Source: Frateuria soli (GTDB lineage Bacteria; Pseudomonadota; Gammaproteobacteria; Xanthomonadales; Rhodanobacteraceae). Taken from it: 64,000 nt of DNA. The notes under the pieces are model-generated. The model made no database searches. It had not been told where the DNA came from and saw only the letters and a list, made by a program, of their open reading frames with translations. Made by a program: the position numbers and the translations under genes. The stretch covers positions 1,488,001 to 1,552,000 of the forward strand of contig NZ_CP088252.1 in NCBI RefSeq assembly GCF_021117385.1. The letters are read 5' to 3'. Shown here piece after piece: positions 1 through 9,306 of this stretch (position 1 is the first letter of the stretch; each line of letters starts with the position of its first letter).

Positions 1-813
1 CCGATCGTGGCACCGGGCGGCGCCCTGCTGACCCTGGGCCAGGTCGCCGACGTCTCGGTGGCGGCCGGGCCGCCCATGCTCAAGAGCGAGAACGGGCAGC
101 TTGTCACCTACGTCTACGTCGACAACGCCGGCCGCGATCTGGCGGCCGTGGTCGCCGACCTGCAGCGTGCGGTCACGCGACGGGTGCCGCTGCCGCCGGG
201 CGTGACACTCGCCTGGTCGGGCCAGTTCGAATACCTGGCCAGCGCCATGCAGCGGCTGAAGCTGGTCGTGCCGATCGCCCTGGTCATCATCTTCGGGCTG
301 ATCTACGCGGTGTTCCGGCGCTGGAGCGAAGCGCTGCTGATCATGGCCAGCGTGCCGCTCTCGCTGGTCGGCGGCCTCTGGCTGGTCTGGCTGCTCGGCC
401 ATGCGCTGTCGGTGGCGACCCTGATCGGCTTCATTGCCCTCGCCGGCGTGGCGGCGGAGTTCGGCGTAGTCATGCTGCTCTACCTGCGCCACGCCTGGGA
501 CCGCCAGCTCGCGCACGATCCGCAGGCGGGCCCCGCGGCGCTCGACGCCGCCATCCGCGAAGGCGCGGTGCAGCGCGTGCGCCCCAAGGCGATGACCGTC
601 GCGGTGATCCTCGCGGGCCTGTTCCCGATCCTGCTCGGGCACGGTGCAGGCTCGGAGGTCATGCAACGTATCGCGGCGCCCATGGTCGGCGGCATGCTCA
701 CCGCGCCGCTGCTGTCGATGGTGGTGTTGCCGGCCGCGTTCCACCTGTTGCTGCGACGCCGGCTTCGCCGCGATCGAGCCGGCCAGTCCCATGCCGGCTC
801 CCGCGACGGCTAG
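1..813 (+). CDS. Heavy-metal efflux RND pump, C-terminal part (CusA/CzcA-like)
   Basis: The frame is open from the window edge, so the N-terminal part lies outside. About 270 residues remain. They hold the end of a periplasmic docking region (LTLGQVADV, then a stretch ending PLPPGVTLAWSGQFEYL) followed by the last transmembrane bundle, with RPKAMTV and the closing helices usual in RND permeases. The FEYL segment before the membrane block is typical of the heavy-metal (HME) branch. Such pumps use proton motive force to export Cu/Ag or Zn/Co/Cd with an adaptor and outer-membrane channel. Neither partner is visible downstream, so they would lie upstream of the window. The C-terminus is short and arginine-rich. 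Metal specificity cannot be read from this part. Confidence 0.85.
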   Translation, partial: PIVAPGGALLTLGQVADVSVAAGPPMLKSENGQLVTYVYVDNAGRDLAAVVADLQRAVTRRVPLPPGVTLAWSGQFEYLASAMQRLKLVVPIALVIIFGLIYAVFRRWSEALLIMASVPLSLVGGLWLVWLLGHALSVATLIGFIALAGVAAEFGVVMLLYLRHAWDRQLAHDPQAGPAALDAAIREGAVQRVRPKAMTVAVILAGLFPILLGHGAGSEVMQRIAAPMVGGMLTAPLLSMVVLPAAFHLLLRRRLRRDRAGQSHAGSRDG

Positions 814-1077
814 GCTGCCGTGCAGCCTCAGTGGGTGGTGAGCACCGCCGCAAAGCCGCCGTTGGGCGTGCGCATGTTGGTGGTCTGGCCAGCCGTGCGG
901 CAAACAGGATCGCGCCGTGCGCGACGCGTTCGGTTCCGCATGCGGCAGCGTCACGACGCAAGGGCTACCCGAAGAGGTTTCGGCCCATCCGTTTGATGCC
1001 TGCCGGGCCAAGCCCGATCGGACGGTGCGTCACGGCGTCCGCCACCCATCGCCGGCGCGCGCGGCCGGTCGCTGGCG
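814..1077. other. Non-coding gap between the RND gene and the 84-aa gene
   Basis: I see no gene with a convincing start or protein family match and no clear terminator or promoter. The two flanking genes converge on this stretch. Reading frames crossing it are arginine-rich, as expected for chance translation of G+C-rich DNA. Confidence 0.5.
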
Positions 1078-1332
1078 TCACCTGGCCCAGCGGACGGGCC
1101 GGGAGGAAGGCGGTCCGTCGGTTTGCGCCGCAGGCGCCAGCAGACCGTCGATCAGTGCAATGGAGCGCTCGCGCACCAGCATGTCCAGCACCTCCAGGTC
1201 ATTGAGGGCCTGGACCGGGTGATGCAACCGCAATGTGCGCAGGCATGCCTTCAGCCAGTCACTGGTGCCTGGGTGTGACAACACCCATTCGATCCGCTGC
1301 TCGGCCTGTTCCAGTCGATCGACCGCAGTCAT
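1078..1332 (-). CDS. Hypothetical 84-aa protein
   Basis: I do not recognise this family. The start is well supported: a strong Shine-Dalgarno (AAAGGAGA) sits about seven nt before the ATG. The first 65 residues look helical and soluble, with alternating Leu/Glu/Arg and an HPVQALNDLEVLDMLV segment. The last 20 residues are Pro/Ser/Arg-rich and probably disordered. It has no signal peptide or membrane segment. It lies 200 nt downstream of the dabB-dabA-sua5 unit on the same strand and may be read by the same transcript. No function can be assigned. Confidence 0.6.
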   Translation of the reverse strand: MTAVDRLEQAEQRIEWVLSHPGTSDWLKACLRTLRLHHPVQALNDLEVLDMLVRERSIALIDGLLAPAAQTDGPPSSRPVRWAR

Positions 1333-1531
1333 CCGCCATCTCCTTTCACCGCGCGGGTGCCGTGCATGGTGGCGAGTACTGCCGGTGCGGGTTCAGCCAT
1401 CCGCGTCCGCTCCCTTCGTCGACCGCCGACGGCCGCCCGCCGGATCGCAGCCGCCGGCGCAATGACCGGAAAGGACGGGCATGATCCGGCGACGGCTATG
1501 CCGGGCGCGGGATGCCGTGCGAGCGTTACGT
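1333..1531. other. Short intergenic gap
   Basis: This holds the ribosome binding site of the 84-aa gene at its left end. I see no further gene or clear terminator. Confidence 0.4.
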
Positions 1532-2560
1532 TCATGCCAGCCGGTCGCCCAGGCCAGCGGCCCGCCACAGGCGATCGCGCAGGGCGTGGCCGAGCCCGCG
1601 GTCGGGCGGAGGCACGGCGATGAGCACGTCCAGGCGAAGGCGATCGGCCTCGCGCAGGCGCCGGTACAGCTGTCGCGCCTGCTCTTCGGGTGACGTGCCC
1701 AGCGGTAGCCAGGGCACCTCCACCGGCCATGCCGGCGCGCGTTGCCTGGACAGCACGCCGACCCGCTCGCGTCGCGCCAGGCAGTGCCCGATTTCCTCCG
1801 CAACCTGTCCAGCCGGGACGAGTACCACCCGCGCCTGCGGGGCGTAATGCAGATTCATCCGGCCCGGAGCACGCACCGAAGGGCCGGGTGCGAGGACGGC
1901 CGCCTGCCCGGTTACCCGCTGCAGGTCTTCCGCGCCGATCGCGCCCGGCCGGAGGATGCGCACCTCGTCGGTGGTCACGTCGACGATGGTCGATTCGATG
2001 CCGACGCGGCACGCCCCGCCATCGAGCACCAGCGCGACCGCGTCGCCCAGCTCTTCCCGCACATCGCCTGCGGTGGTCGGGCTGATCTTCTTGTGCCGGT
2101 TGGCCGAGGGTGCGGCAATGCCGCCGCCGAAGGCCTCGAGCACGTCCTGCGCCAGCGGATGGGCGGGGATCCTCAGCGCGACCGTGTCCAGGCCGCCGGT
2201 GACCGCAGCCAGCACGCCGGGCGCGCGCGGCAGGACCAGCGTGAGCGGACCGGGCCAGAACGCTTCGGCCAGCTTCCACGCAGCCGTGGGAATGTGCGAG
2301 GCCCACTGCGGCAGCTGGGCCGCACGGTGCAGGTGCACGATCAAGGGATGGTCGGCAGGACGCCCCTTGGCGGCGAAGACCCGCGCGACGGCCGTGGGGT
2401 TGCTGGCGTCGGCGCCCAGTCCGTATACGGTCTCGGTGGGCAGGCCGACCAGCAGCCCCCTGCGCAACGCCTCCACCGCGGCGTCCACGTCGGTGGAGGG
2501 CGCGCCCGCCGCGCCTTCGACGGCAGGGAACGAAGCGGCACTCACGTGCCCGTCTCCCAT
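1532..2560 (-). CDS. Threonylcarbamoyl-AMP synthase (Sua5/YciO/YrdC family)
   Basis: This enzyme makes L-threonylcarbamoyl-AMP from threonine, bicarbonate/CO2 and ATP for t6A37 tRNA modification. At 342 residues it is the long Sua5 form: a YrdC domain (residues about 25-205; PTETVYGLGADA near 41, PSANRHKKISPTTAG, then IESTIVDV) plus a C-terminal Sua5 domain. ATG at 2560 overlaps the end of dabA by 19 nt. A GTG at 2545 would give a tight GTGA overlap and is an alternative start. Its place behind a DIC-uptake pair is notable because its own substrate is bicarbonate. The long form may be a paralogue of the housekeeping TsaC/YrdC. Confidence 0.88.
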   Translation of the reverse strand: MGDGHVSAASFPAVEGAAGAPSTDVDAAVEALRRGLLVGLPTETVYGLGADASNPTAVARVFAAKGRPADHPLIVHLHRAAQLPQWASHIPTAAWKLAEAFWPGPLTLVLPRAPGVLAAVTGGLDTVALRIPAHPLAQDVLEAFGGGIAAPSANRHKKISPTTAGDVREELGDAVALVLDGGACRVGIESTIVDVTTDEVRILRPGAIGAEDLQRVTGQAAVLAPGPSVRAPGRMNLHYAPQARVVLVPAGQVAEEIGHCLARRERVGVLSRQRAPAWPVEVPWLPLGTSPEEQARQLYRRLREADRLRLDVLIAVPPPDRGLGHALRDRLWRAAGLGDRLA

Positions 2561-5043
2561 TGCAGCCGACCGCAGTAGCGCTGCAGCGGCCCGGGCCCGT
2601 CACCCATGGCGAACAGGTGGACCCAGCCGTGGTCGACCAGTTGGCGCACCGGCTCATGCCTGGCGATGATGGCGTTGATCGCCTCCAGCGGGGCGGCGAT
2701 CACGATCGACATGCGCAGCGGCTCGTGCAGCAGCCGCTCGCCGTCATGCAGCGACTGCCACGGCAGGCCGCTGCGCAGGTCGCCACCGTTGCCTTCGAGC
2801 ACGCCGAGCCGGCCGACCACGTTGTGCAGCACCTTGTTGCCGCAGCCGAACATGCGGTTGTCGACCACCGAACCGTAGTACTGCAGGTTGATCCAGGCGC
2901 CGACCACCATCGGTGCGGTCATGATCGACTCCAGTACCGCGAAGCCCTCGTCCTGGCGCCAGTCGTAGGAGTTGAGGAAGGCGCGTCCGCCCAGGTCCAG
3001 CGAGCGCGTGCGGCTGCGCGGGGCGATCACGTAGGCAGCGCAACCGGCCAGGCCCAGTTCGGGGCGCACCTGGCTCCAGTCCGCGCCACGTGCCGCCAGC
3101 CGGGCCGCGACGTCGCGGGTCTGCGGCAGGCCCAGCGCCGCGGCGCGCTCCAGCCGGGTCCGCTCGCCCGCCGCGGCCAGCCAGCCCTGCAGGCGCGCCA
3201 GCTCGCCGGCGTGGCTGGCGGGCATCTCGTCCTGGTCGAACACGGTCACCTGGTCGGTAGTGGTGTCGTGCAACGCACCGACGAACCAGGTGTCCGGCGG
3301 GATGGCGATACCCCGGTGGATCAGTTCCCGCCGCACCCGCGGATCGTTGAGCACCGCGGCGGCGACCCGCGCGTTGGCCTCGCCCGGGTGTCCGCCGCAG
3401 GCGCCGCAATCGAGGCCGCTGGCGTGCGGGTTGTTGACCGAACTGGCGCCGTGGCCGACGAACATGACCAGCCGGGCGAAGCCCCCGCGCAGCGACATCG
3501 CGCGCAACGCGCCTTCGGCCAGCCGGACCCGGGCAGCGAGATCCAGGCCGCTGGCCTGGCCGTCGATCGACTGCGGCGCGATGTCCGGCGCCAGCCGGGG
3601 AACCACGCCGGCGTCCAGGCCACGGATGGCCGGATGCGTTTCCGGCCGGCCGAGGCCGAGCGCATGGGCGGCCAGCTTGGCCGCGTACAGCCACCCCATC
3701 GATTCGACGAAGCTGAAGGACGACACGGCGGCGAGCTTGAACCAGCGCCAGGCGGCGCCGACCCGCAGCCGCAGGCGGCGCAGTGACGCGATCGCCAGGC
3801 GCTCCTCGGGTGGCGCCTGCTTCACGCCCTGGTGCACCGTGAGCGCGGGCGCCATCAGCACGGGGCAGCGGGCACCACCGCGTGTACGACCCAGCGGCAC
3901 GTACTCGATCGGCATGCCGAAGAAACCGGCGAAGCCGAGCGTCTCCACCTCGTCCGCGACGCTCTCCAGCGCACGCCGGAACACCTCCGAGCGCACGTCG
4001 ATGCAGAAGGCGGCCTGCACCACGCTGCGCCCTGCCGGGCGCGGCGACCCCGGCTGGGCGAGGCGGGCGATGAAAGGTCGCTGCCAGCCGATCTCGTAGG
4101 CTTCCTGGAGCAGCGCGTCGAGCGCCATGCCGGCCTCGTCGGCCGGCGCGAGGTGGAACCGCTCGCGTGCCCGGGTCCAGGCGGCGGCCACCGCCCTGTC
4201 CCCGGCGAAAACCTCCAGGATGGCCACCTCCCAGGCCAGCCGCACGGCCAGCAGTTCGAGCAACGTGTTGTCGCCGCGATCGCGCAGGGCGCTTTGCCAA
4301 CCCAGGTAGCGTGCATAGCCGGCCCACCCGCCCACGCTCATCAGGAGGCGGTGGAAGTAAGTGGCAAGACCCGGCTTGCCGATCCCCAGGCGGGCGATGC
4401 CGGAACGGATCATCGCCTCGGCGGTCGCCGGCAGGGCGCGGACGATCCGGTGGAAGCGGGCCAGCCCCATGATCTGCGGGGTGCGATCGACCCCGGCTTC
4501 CTGCAACCACGACGCGTACGGGCCCAGGTGACGCGACGGCGACGGCCACAGCGCCTGCCCTTCGTCGAAGTAGCCGGCGGCCCACGACGACACGCGCTCG
4601 CAGGCGAAGCCCGCCCAGTCACGTCCCGTGGCCTCGCTGACCGCGTCGACCGCGCTCGCCCACGCCACGGGCGCAGGCGAAGGCGCGTCGCGCAATGCGC
4701 GATCGAGCGCTTCGAGGTCGCGCGGCGCGTCGCTGCCGCGGGGCATGCGACGCAGCGCAAGCGCCAGGTCCTGCTCGCTGATCCGGCCCGCGGCGATCGC
4801 CTCGCGGTAGAACGCACGCGGCATGGTCATGCGCGCGCCGGCCACCCTGGCCATCAGCCCGGCCGCATCGGTGAAGGTGCGGTCGGTCAGTCCCAGGAAG
4901 GGGTTCACGGCCACGAACTGCGTCAAAGGCCACAGCGGCGCGATGCGCTGGCAGGCCTGCGCGGCGGCATCCAGCACGGCACAGGGTTCGCTCTCGGGCG
5001 CGGGCGCGTCCGTGTCGTGCAGTTCCAATGCAATGGCATTCAT
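2542..5043 (-). CDS. dabA: Inorganic carbon transporter subunit DabA (DUF2309/UPF0753)
   Basis: DabA is the carbonic-anhydrase-like cytoplasmic subunit of the DAB complex. It is thought to hydrate CO2 one way, coupled to cation flow through DabB. The 833-residue length is usual. The zinc-site motifs are present: CIDVRSE near residue 345, and HGASSVNNPHASGLDC plus GACGGHPGE near 525-545. ATG at 5043 has a TGAGGA ribosome binding site. It lies 10 nt after dabB and overlaps the next gene, so the three genes form one operon. In this likely heterotroph the system would feed anaplerotic carboxylation at low CO2 or serve lithoautotrophic growth. The substrate role comes from family knowledge. Confidence 0.93.
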   Translation of the reverse strand: MNAIALELHDTDAPAPESEPCAVLDAAAQACQRIAPLWPLTQFVAVNPFLGLTDRTFTDAAGLMARVAGARMTMPRAFYREAIAAGRISEQDLALALRRMPRGSDAPRDLEALDRALRDAPSPAPVAWASAVDAVSEATGRDWAGFACERVSSWAAGYFDEGQALWPSPSRHLGPYASWLQEAGVDRTPQIMGLARFHRIVRALPATAEAMIRSGIARLGIGKPGLATYFHRLLMSVGGWAGYARYLGWQSALRDRGDNTLLELLAVRLAWEVAILEVFAGDRAVAAAWTRARERFHLAPADEAGMALDALLQEAYEIGWQRPFIARLAQPGSPRPAGRSVVQAAFCIDVRSEVFRRALESVADEVETLGFAGFFGMPIEYVPLGRTRGGARCPVLMAPALTVHQGVKQAPPEERLAIASLRRLRLRVGAAWRWFKLAAVSSFSFVESMGWLYAAKLAAHALGLGRPETHPAIRGLDAGVVPRLAPDIAPQSIDGQASGLDLAARVRLAEGALRAMSLRGGFARLVMFVGHGASSVNNPHASGLDCGACGGHPGEANARVAAAVLNDPRVRRELIHRGIAIPPDTWFVGALHDTTTDQVTVFDQDEMPASHAGELARLQGWLAAAGERTRLERAAALGLPQTRDVAARLAARGADWSQVRPELGLAGCAAYVIAPRSRTRSLDLGGRAFLNSYDWRQDEGFAVLESIMTAPMVVGAWINLQYYGSVVDNRMFGCGNKVLHNVVGRLGVLEGNGGDLRSGLPWQSLHDGERLLHEPLRMSIVIAAPLEAINAIIARHEPVRQLVDHGWVHLFAMGDGPGPLQRYCGRLQWETGT

Positions 5044-5053
5044 CGGACGGTCC

Positions 5054-6619
5054 TCAGGCGACAGATGTGGGGTGGGCCGGCTCGCTCCGGCGCAGCGCGC
5101 CGACCAGCCGGTTGGCCCAGGCGTTGACGTACAGGCCGTTGGCCAGATGCACGCGCGCGATGCGCCACGTCGGCCGGTGCATCCAGCGGGGCGCCAGGGA
5201 CTGCAGCAGGCTCACCGCCGCGAACGAGGCGATCGCCAGCCCCATGACCCACCGGCCGGCCGTGTCCGGCACCGGGATCGGCGGCAGGGTTGCCGCCGTC
5301 AGGCGGATCGCGGCGGTTTCCAGCGCGAAATAGGCGACCGTGATGACGGTCGCCAGCAGCAGCGTGCGGATCACCAGCCGGGCATCCGGCGCGCCCTGCC
5401 ATGACGGCGCCAGCAGCAGGCTCGTCCCCATCACCAGGATCGCACCCAGCGTCAGCACGGCCGCCTGGGGACGTGCGAACGCCCCGGACAGCCAGCCGGC
5501 CGCGACGTAGATCGCGAGGGCCAGCACGAGGCTGATGGCCGCCGAGCGCAGGCGCGGCCGGTTCCGCACCGGCAGGGTGCTGGTCTCGATCACGCTGCCG
5601 GAGGAAAGGAACGCGTGCGCCTTGTACAGCGAGTGCGCCAGCAGGTGCAGCAGCGCGATGGCGAAGGCACCCAGCCCGCACTGCAGCGTCATGAAACCCA
5701 TCTGCGCCACGGTCGACCACGCCAGCGCCCCTTTCACGGTGGTCTGGGTCAGCATCACCACGCCGCCCAACAGCGCGGTAAAGCCGCCCACCAGCGCGAT
5801 GAGATGCAGCGAGGTCATCGAAAGCAGCATCACGTCGGCGAAGCGGATCAGCAGGAAGCCGCCCGCGTTGATGATGCCGGCGTGCAACAGCGCCGACACC
5901 GGGGTGGGCGTGTCCATCACCTCGGGCAGCCAGCCGTGGGCGGGAAACTGGGCCGACTTCATCAGTGCCGCGATGCCGAGCAGCGCCGCGGCCCAGGTCG
6001 CGGTCGCGGCGTGCGCGGGCAGGTCGTGCGCGCGGGCCAGGATGGTCGCGATGTCGGTGCTTCCGAACGCATGCACCATCGCCACCGCGGCGCCGACCAG
6101 GCACAGGTCGCCCAGGCGCGCGGCGATGAACTTCTTGCGCGCCGCTATGCGCGCCGCGCGCCGCTCGCGGTAGAACACCAGCATGCCGTGCAGGGAGAGG
6201 CTGGTGGCCGCCCACGCCGCGACGAGCTGGGCCAGGTTGCCCGCCAGCACCAGCAACATCACCGCCGCCAGGGTCCGGCACAGGCCGCCCAGGAACTCGC
6301 CCTGGCGCGTATCGCCGTCCATGTAGTTGCGGCTGTACTGCACGACGATGACGCCGACGAAGGCGACCAGCAGGAACATGCTGCAGCTGATCGCATCCAG
6401 GCGCACCGACAGGCCGACACCGGCGGCCCCCAGCAGCGGACTGGTGACCGGGCCGAGGCCCGCCGTCAGCACGGCCGCGGCCAGGGCCAGCACCAGCGCC
6501 AGCACGGTCGCCCGGCGGCTGGGGCCCAGCGCCGGGGCGGCCAGGCGGCCGGATCGAAGGGAGGCAACCAGAAGGCTGGCAGGGGCGAGCAGTGCCAGGG
6601 TCGCGAGGACGGGGGGCAT
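5054..6619 (-). CDS. dabB: DabB: NuoL-like proton/sodium-conducting membrane subunit
   Basis: This multi-helix membrane protein of about 521 residues belongs to the NuoL/MrpA antiporter family. A typical core is visible: GWLPEVMDTPTPVSALLHAG, then HSLYKAHAFLSSG. Paired directly with DUF2309 it is DabB, which couples ion flow to DabA. The ATG at 6619 is preferred because GGAG lies six nt upstream; the frame can extend to a GTG at 6631. It is the first gene of the dabB-dabA-sua5 operon and faces a LysR gene across an A+T-rich promoter. A stray Nuo/Mrp subunit is unlikely given the neighbour. Confidence 0.9.
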   Translation of the reverse strand: MPPVLATLALLAPASLLVASLRSGRLAAPALGPSRRATVLALVLALAAAVLTAGLGPVTSPLLGAAGVGLSVRLDAISCSMFLLVAFVGVIVVQYSRNYMDGDTRQGEFLGGLCRTLAAVMLLVLAGNLAQLVAAWAATSLSLHGMLVFYRERRAARIAARKKFIAARLGDLCLVGAAVAMVHAFGSTDIATILARAHDLPAHAATATWAAALLGIAALMKSAQFPAHGWLPEVMDTPTPVSALLHAGIINAGGFLLIRFADVMLLSMTSLHLIALVGGFTALLGGVVMLTQTTVKGALAWSTVAQMGFMTLQCGLGAFAIALLHLLAHSLYKAHAFLSSGSVIETSTLPVRNRPRLRSAAISLVLALAIYVAAGWLSGAFARPQAAVLTLGAILVMGTSLLLAPSWQGAPDARLVIRTLLLATVITVAYFALETAAIRLTAATLPPIPVPDTAGRWVMGLAIASFAAVSLLQSLAPRWMHRPTWRIARVHLANGLYVNAWANRLVGALRRSEPAHPTSVA

Positions 6620-6682
6620 CGAATTCTCCACGGCTGAAAACCGCGGGGAGGCTACGCCACACCGATCATTCTATAAAATACA

Positions 6683-6698
6683 ATTAAAGAAATTTAAT
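6683..6698. promoter_or_regulatory. A+T-rich dyad, candidate LysR operator between dabB and the LysR gene
   Basis: ATTAAA-GAAA-TTTAAT is a perfect six-base inverted repeat in the only clearly A+T-rich stretch here (about 6660-6720), placed between the divergent dabB and LysR genes. This is the usual place and form for a LysR T-N11-A type site. Confidence 0.55.
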
Positions 6699-6719
6699 CA
6701 TCTACAGAATGGAACGTTC

Positions 6720-7616
6720 ATGGCTGCATTGAACTATAACCATCTGCGCTACTTCTGGGAGGTCGCCCGCGAAGGCAACCTCACCCGCACCGCCGGGAAG
6801 CTGCTGATCTCGCAGTCCGCGCTGTCGATCCAGATCCGCAAGCTGGAGAACCAGCTGGGGCACGACCTGTTCGAGCGCAGCGGTCGGCAACTGTTGCTGA
6901 CCGAGGCCGGGCGCATCGCGTTCGATCACGCAGAGGCCATTTTTTCCGGGGGCGAGGAACTGCTGGCCACGCTGAGGCACCGGTCGGACGGGCATCGATC
7001 GATCCTGCGCGTGGGCGCGCTGGCGACGCTCTCGCGCAACTTCCAGATCGGCTTCCTGCGCCCGTTGCTGGGCCGCCCGGATGTCGAGGTCGTCGTGCGC
7101 TCCGGGACCACCGCGTTCCTGCTCCAGGGACTGGAGGCGCACCGGCTGGACGTGGTGCTGGTCAACGTCCCGCCTCCGCGCGACGCCGCCACCTCGTGGG
7201 TGGCGCACGAGATCGCCGGGCAGCCGGTCAGCCTGATCGGCACCCCGGAGCGCATCGGCAAAGGCGACACGCTCGATCGCCTGCTTGCGAGCCATCCGCT
7301 GGTGCTGCCGACCATGGAGAGCAGCGTGCGGATCGGCTTCGAGGCGCTGGTCGATCGCCTGGGCGTGCATGTCCGTGTCGCGGCGGAAGTCGACGACATG
7401 GCGATGATGCGACTGCTTGCGCGCGAGGACATCGGCCTGGCCGTGGTACCGCCGATCGTGGTCAAGGACGAGCTGGCCAGCGGCCGGCTGGTCGAGGCCC
7501 ACCAGCTGCCGCAGCTGAGCGAAACGTTCTTCGCCGTGACCATGAAGCGACGCTTCCCCAACCCGCTGCTGCACGACCTGCTCCAGCCGCGTGCCGCGCT
7601 GGACCTGGCCGAGTAG
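6720..7616 (+). CDS. LysR-type regulator (NhaR-like), divergent from dabBA
   Basis: The protein has 298 residues: an N-terminal winged HTH (residues 1-65, NYNHLRYFWEVAREGNLTR then SQSALSIQIRKLE) and a periplasmic-binding-like effector domain. The NHLRYFWEV opening resembles the NhaR branch. I chose the ATG at 6720 because the conserved HTH begins right after it, although the frame stays open upstream. It faces the dab operon and probably activates it in response to low inorganic carbon or an ion signal, as CbbR/NhaR-like regulators do elsewhere. The effector is inferred. The 3' end faces dsbG across a 66-nt gap. Confidence 0.88.
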   Translation: MAALNYNHLRYFWEVAREGNLTRTAGKLLISQSALSIQIRKLENQLGHDLFERSGRQLLLTEAGRIAFDHAEAIFSGGEELLATLRHRSDGHRSILRVGALATLSRNFQIGFLRPLLGRPDVEVVVRSGTTAFLLQGLEAHRLDVVLVNVPPPRDAATSWVAHEIAGQPVSLIGTPERIGKGDTLDRLLASHPLVLPTMESSVRIGFEALVDRLGVHVRVAAEVDDMAMMRLLAREDIGLAVVPPIVVKDELASGRLVEAHQLPQLSETFFAVTMKRRFPNPLLHDLLQPRAALDLAE

Positions 7617-7682
7617 GCAAGGCCCGTGAGGCCCTGCTGCCCCGGCCGGGCCGATGCGCCACCAGCTCCCCCACCCTGCCCT

Positions 7683-8441
7683 TCATGAGCCGAAGATGGC
7701 TTCGATCCTGTCGGGCGGCAGCATGCCCACGGCCATCCGGATCTTTCCCTTGTCGTCCTTGTAGACGGTGGCCGGCGTGCCGCTGATGCCCAGGCTGTCC
7801 ATCAGCGCGTTGTTGGACTCGATGCGCCGGGCGGTCGCCGCGGGCACGTCCTTCAGCGGCTGCACCGGGCTGTGGCCGAAGGCACGCTCGTGCTTCGCCA
7901 GGGCGGCGCGCGGATCGGCGGCATCCAGCAGCGCGGCGGCCCGGCCCGCGCTCTGCGGCGCGATCACGGCGACCATGACGTGGCGTACCTGCACGTCGCC
8001 GGAGGCGAGGTAAGGCTGGCTTGCCTCCCACAGCTTGTGGCAGTAGGGGCATTCGGTGTCGGTGAAGACATAGACGATGCGCCGGGGCCGGGCCGCGCCC
8101 TCGGCGATCCACGCGGCCTTGTCCAGCCGGGTCCAGGTCGCCTCGTCCAGCGCCGGCTGGGTCGCCGCCTCCAGCGGCCCGCTGGTGAGGTCCTTGCCGG
8201 TGGCGTCGAACAGGGTGCCGACCACGGCGTGCTGCCCGTCAGGCAGCAGGTAGACCGGTACCGGGCGGCCGCCATAGTCGCCCAGGTAACCGGTGTACCC
8301 GGCCGGTGCCTGCAGCGGCGCCTTGATGACCAGGCCCTGTTTGACCAGCGCCTGGACCGGCGCCGGATAACGCGGTGCGTCCTGCGCCTGGACGTGGGCG
8401 CCCAGGCCGAACGCGACGAGGAACGAAAGCCAGTACTTCAT
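7683..8441 (-). CDS. dsbG: Periplasmic thiol:disulfide interchange protein DsbG/DsbC family
   Basis: There is a signal peptide (residues 1-19, LGAHVQAQ). A dimerisation domain to about residue 100 follows, then a thioredoxin fold with the catalytic CPYC pair (FTDTECPYCH) and the cis-proline loop GTPAT. The length of 252 fits DsbG/DsbC. DsbG protects single cysteines and reduces sulfenic acids in the periplasm. The start overlaps the stop of the TlpA-like gene (ATGA), so the pair is translationally coupled. As the last gene of the sulfur unit, it may keep the cytochrome and DsrE cysteines in the right state. Confidence 0.88.
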   Translation of the reverse strand: MKYWLSFLVAFGLGAHVQAQDAPRYPAPVQALVKQGLVIKAPLQAPAGYTGYLGDYGGRPVPVYLLPDGQHAVVGTLFDATGKDLTSGPLEAATQPALDEATWTRLDKAAWIAEGAARPRRIVYVFTDTECPYCHKLWEASQPYLASGDVQVRHVMVAVIAPQSAGRAAALLDAADPRAALAKHERAFGHSPVQPLKDVPAATARRIESNNALMDSLGISGTPATVYKDDKGKIRMAVGMLPPDRIEAIFGS

Positions 8442-9295
8442 CGGAGGACTCCGGGAGATCCAGGCGTCGCGGGTGCGCGCCCATCAGCGATATGCCGCAG
8501 CTCGGCGGCGAGGGTGGCGGACGACAGTTCGCCGGTGCGTGTGCTGCGCAGGGTGCCCTGCGCGTCGAAGAACAGCGTGGTCGGATAGCCGCGCACACCG
8601 AAGTGCTGCGACAGTTGCGACGATGGATCGGCCAGCACGCCATCCAGGGCCAGCCCGCTCTGCGCCAGGAACGCGCGGATCTCGGCCGGCGACTCGCCCT
8701 GGTTGGCGAACACGAAGCGGAAGGAGGCGTACTGCTTCTGCGCCTGCGCCTGCGCCAGCATCGGCATCTCGCGCCGGCACGGGCCACACCAGCTGGCCCA
8801 CAGGTTGATCACCAGCGGGCGATCGGCCAGCGCCTGCAGTGGGCGGGGACGATCCTCCAGATCGTGCAGGACCAGCGCCGGCAACGGCGCATGCGTCGCC
8901 ACCGAAAGGCGCCAGGCGACCAGGCTGCCGAAGCCCCACACCAGCAGGCCGCCCAGTACGGCCCAGGCGAGCGGCGTGCGCAGCGCGCGCCGGCGCCAGC
9001 CGACCACTGCTGCGCCGACGAGTACCGCCAGTGCGCCCGCCCAGGGCGACAGCCCGCCATCACGCAGGTCGAGCACACCCAATGGATGCTCCCGGTACTC
9101 GGACCACCAGCGCAGCACGAAGGCGATGCGCGCGGCGAGCACGCCCGCGAGCAGCAGCCGCCACACCACCGGCTCGACCGACGGCCGGCCGCGCCGCTGG
9201 AGCCGGCTGTCGACGAGCAGTGCCGTCACCACGCCGGCCAGTACCAGCAGCCCTGCCAGGGGCAATGCCAGCGGCCCCAGAGGAATCGATTGCAT
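8438..9295 (-). CDS. TlpA-like membrane thioredoxin with an N-terminal multi-helix domain
   Basis: About 285 residues. The first half has four or so hydrophobic helices resembling the truncated Lgt-like region found in some thiol-reductase fusions. The second half is a TlpA/ResA thioredoxin domain facing the periplasm, with WCGPC in NLWASWCGPCRRE and the cis-Pro motif GYPTT. It probably passes electrons to periplasmic disulfides. I start at 9295 because the residues before that ATG are not membrane-like. The stop overlaps the dsbG start by four nt. The electron source is unclear, since no DsbD is in view. Confidence 0.8.
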   Translation of the reverse strand: MQSIPLGPLALPLAGLLVLAGVVTALLVDSRLQRRGRPSVEPVVWRLLLAGVLAARIAFVLRWWSEYREHPLGVLDLRDGGLSPWAGALAVLVGAAVVGWRRRALRTPLAWAVLGGLLVWGFGSLVAWRLSVATHAPLPALVLHDLEDRPRPLQALADRPLVINLWASWCGPCRREMPMLAQAQAQKQYASFRFVFANQGESPAEIRAFLAQSGLALDGVLADPSSQLSQHFGVRGYPTTLFFDAQGTLRSTRTGELSSATLAAELRHIADGRAPATPGSPGVLR

Positions 9296-9306
9296 GGAGA
9301 CCGCGC

